The notes under the pieces: generated by a model
What the model was told of the DNA's origin: nothing
The model's database searches: none
Seen by the model: the letters and a program-made list of their open reading frames with translations, nothing else
From: an uncultured Lachnospiraceae bacterium
Lineage (GTDB): Bacteria > Bacillota > Clostridia > Lachnospirales > Lachnospiraceae
DNA: 64,000 bases
Direction: 5' to 3'
NCBI GenBank assembly: GCA_902766825.1
Contig: CACXFB010000097.1
Location: forward strand, 1-64,000
Translations under genes and position numbers: made by a program
Part shown: positions 63,255-64,000 of the stretch, piece after piece
How positions within the stretch are numbered: the first letter of the stretch is position 1
Layout: the number at the start of each line of letters is the position of its first letter

Positions 63255-63980
63255 ATGGAGAGAATGATGAATATATCATTAATTGAATTAAAAAAGATAA
63301 TTAGAAAAAAAGAATTTTTGATTGGGGTACTTATGATATTACTAATGGGAGGCGGAATGACATATGGTGCGTATATTTTTCCAAAGAATTTTGGTGTACA
63401 AAATGTTATTGCATTCTACGGGAACTTTGCAAGTGTTTTATTGATGTTTATTGCAGCAAAATGTCTAGGTGAAGAATTTGATTTAAAGACCGTAACGTTT
63501 GTGTTTACGTCAAGAAGTAAAAGATGGCAGATCATTTCCGGTAAAATTATCAGTATTGTTTTTGCAAACATTGTTGTTGGAATTTTGGGAGGACTGTTGT
63601 ATGATGTTGCATTAATTATATGTACAGATAACTGGTCGGTTGAGTCACTTGTTAAGTCAACATTAAAAATTGTTCTTATTTACATGATATACGGTTTTGC
63701 CATAGGTGCGGCAGCGGTTATGTTTACATGTTTTATAAATACTACAATAACACCTTTCGTTTGTCTTATCGTATTATTCTGGCTTATGCCTGGAATTTTA
63801 AGAATTATAGCTCAAAAGATACCTGCTCTTGCAAAGGCATTGGATTATCTGGTCTTTTGTATTTCGGACAGCTTTCTTATGTATCAGGACAGTAGTGTGA
63901 AAAATATCGTCGTATTTATGTTAACCGGTCTGGTATTTTCTGCTATAGGCTTGATTGCATTTGAGAGAAAAGATTTGTAA
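63255..63980 (+). CDS. ABC-2 type permease, third transporter component
   Basis: A 241-residue protein with six membrane helices, in the ABC-2 permease style of peptide-immunity transporters: the amphipathic start SLIELKKIIRKKEFLIGVLMILL and the GEEFDLKTVTFVFTSRSKRWQIISGKI coupling region (key part TSRSKRWQIISGK). GGAG lies before the ATG. It has its own LytTR-type promoter and a ribosome site follows its stop, so a partner gene should continue past the window edge. Confidence 0.86.
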   Translation: MERMMNISLIELKKIIRKKEFLIGVLMILLMGGGMTYGAYIFPKNFGVQNVIAFYGNFASVLLMFIAAKCLGEEFDLKTVTFVFTSRSKRWQIISGKIISIVFANIVVGILGGLLYDVALIICTDNWSVESLVKSTLKIVLIYMIYGFAIGAAAVMFTCFINTTITPFVCLIVLFWLMPGILRIIAQKIPALAKALDYLVFCISDSFLMYQDSSVKNIVVFMLTGLVFSAIGLIAFERKDL

Positions 63981-63993
63981 GGGGGTGAAGTTT

Positions 63994-64000
63994 TTGGCAT
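63994..64000 (+). CDS. Possible start of the next gene (cut by window edge)
   Basis: GGGGGTGAAG at 63981-63990 is a strong ribosome site, followed at 63994 by TTG GCA. Only two codons are visible, so the product cannot be named; an ABC permease or ATPase partner is expected from context. Confidence 0.35.

Overview
The window reads as chromosomal DNA of a low-G+C, spore-forming member of the Clostridia, most likely family Lachnospiraceae. The supporting signs are the strong GGAGG ribosome sites, sigma-A type TTGACA/TATAAT promoters, a T-box in front of a short archaeal/eukaryotic-type prolyl-tRNA synthetase, CotS-, CwlD- and GH18 spore-type proteins, the gdpP-rplI-dnaB order, and a Bacillus-like ydjFGHI (pspA) block. 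All family names below come from motif recognition by eye; no database search was run.

Layout: (1) 1-3.55 kb: 3' end of a 23S rRNA, three tRNAs (Asn, Glu, Cys) and a T-box-controlled proS with cca. (2) 3.6-7.1 kb: a CotS-like kinase-fold gene, then a leftward cpsC-cpsD-cpsB tyrosine-phosphorylation cassette without polymer-synthesis genes. (3) 7.1-14.5 kb: pullulanase, gdpP-rplI-dnaB, a TTG-started MerR-like gene convergent with and overlapping dnaB, a 2[4Fe-4S] ferredoxin and a DUF1858 redox protein. (4) 14.5-24.3 kb: mecA, a Ser/Thr kinase fused to a CpaE-like P-loop domain followed by a SAF/CpaB-like protein, a PfoR-like permease, GH18 hydrolase, CwlD amidase, TsaC/Sua5, an LMW phosphatase-like protein without its nucleophilic Cys, rpiB and a DUF402 protein. 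(5) 24.3-32.4 kb: a complete F-type ATP synthase operon with a Na+-type c subunit, then a YwmB-like exported protein. (6) 32.4-40.8 kb: a large exported protein of unknown function, a nucleoside-salvage operon with a deoB-deoC gene fusion, cdd and pdp, then class II fba. (7) 40.8-52.5 kb: a VTC/DUF4956 pair behind a PhoP-box-like promoter, the pspA-ydjG-ydjH-ydjI set, and a MoxR-DUF58-transglutaminase triad. (8) 52.5-64 kb: an accessory island with a leftward AgrC/AgrA-type GHKL/LytTR two-component system, a frameshifted lipase-like gene, a frameshifted small gene, and a rightward circular-bacteriocin cluster (precursor, small immunity-like peptide, large membrane protein, ABC ATPase, SpoIIM/DUF95 protein, and further ABC exporter genes) that runs off the right edge.

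The most notable system is this last island. The promoter of the bacteriocin precursor and the promoter of a downstream ABC permease carry a 48-bp element that is identical but for one base. It contains two CGTTYA half-sites 21 bp apart, each a fixed 39 bp from a TATAAT box, which is the geometry of LytTR response-regulator sites. A second class of 21-22 bp spaced repeats (core TCATTTGGGG) precedes the two frameshifted genes. Together with the LytTR system next door this suggests quorum- or stress-controlled bacteriocin production. The precursor has two cysteines, which is unusual for circular bacteriocins. Both broken genes in the island are restored on paper by adding one G to a G run.
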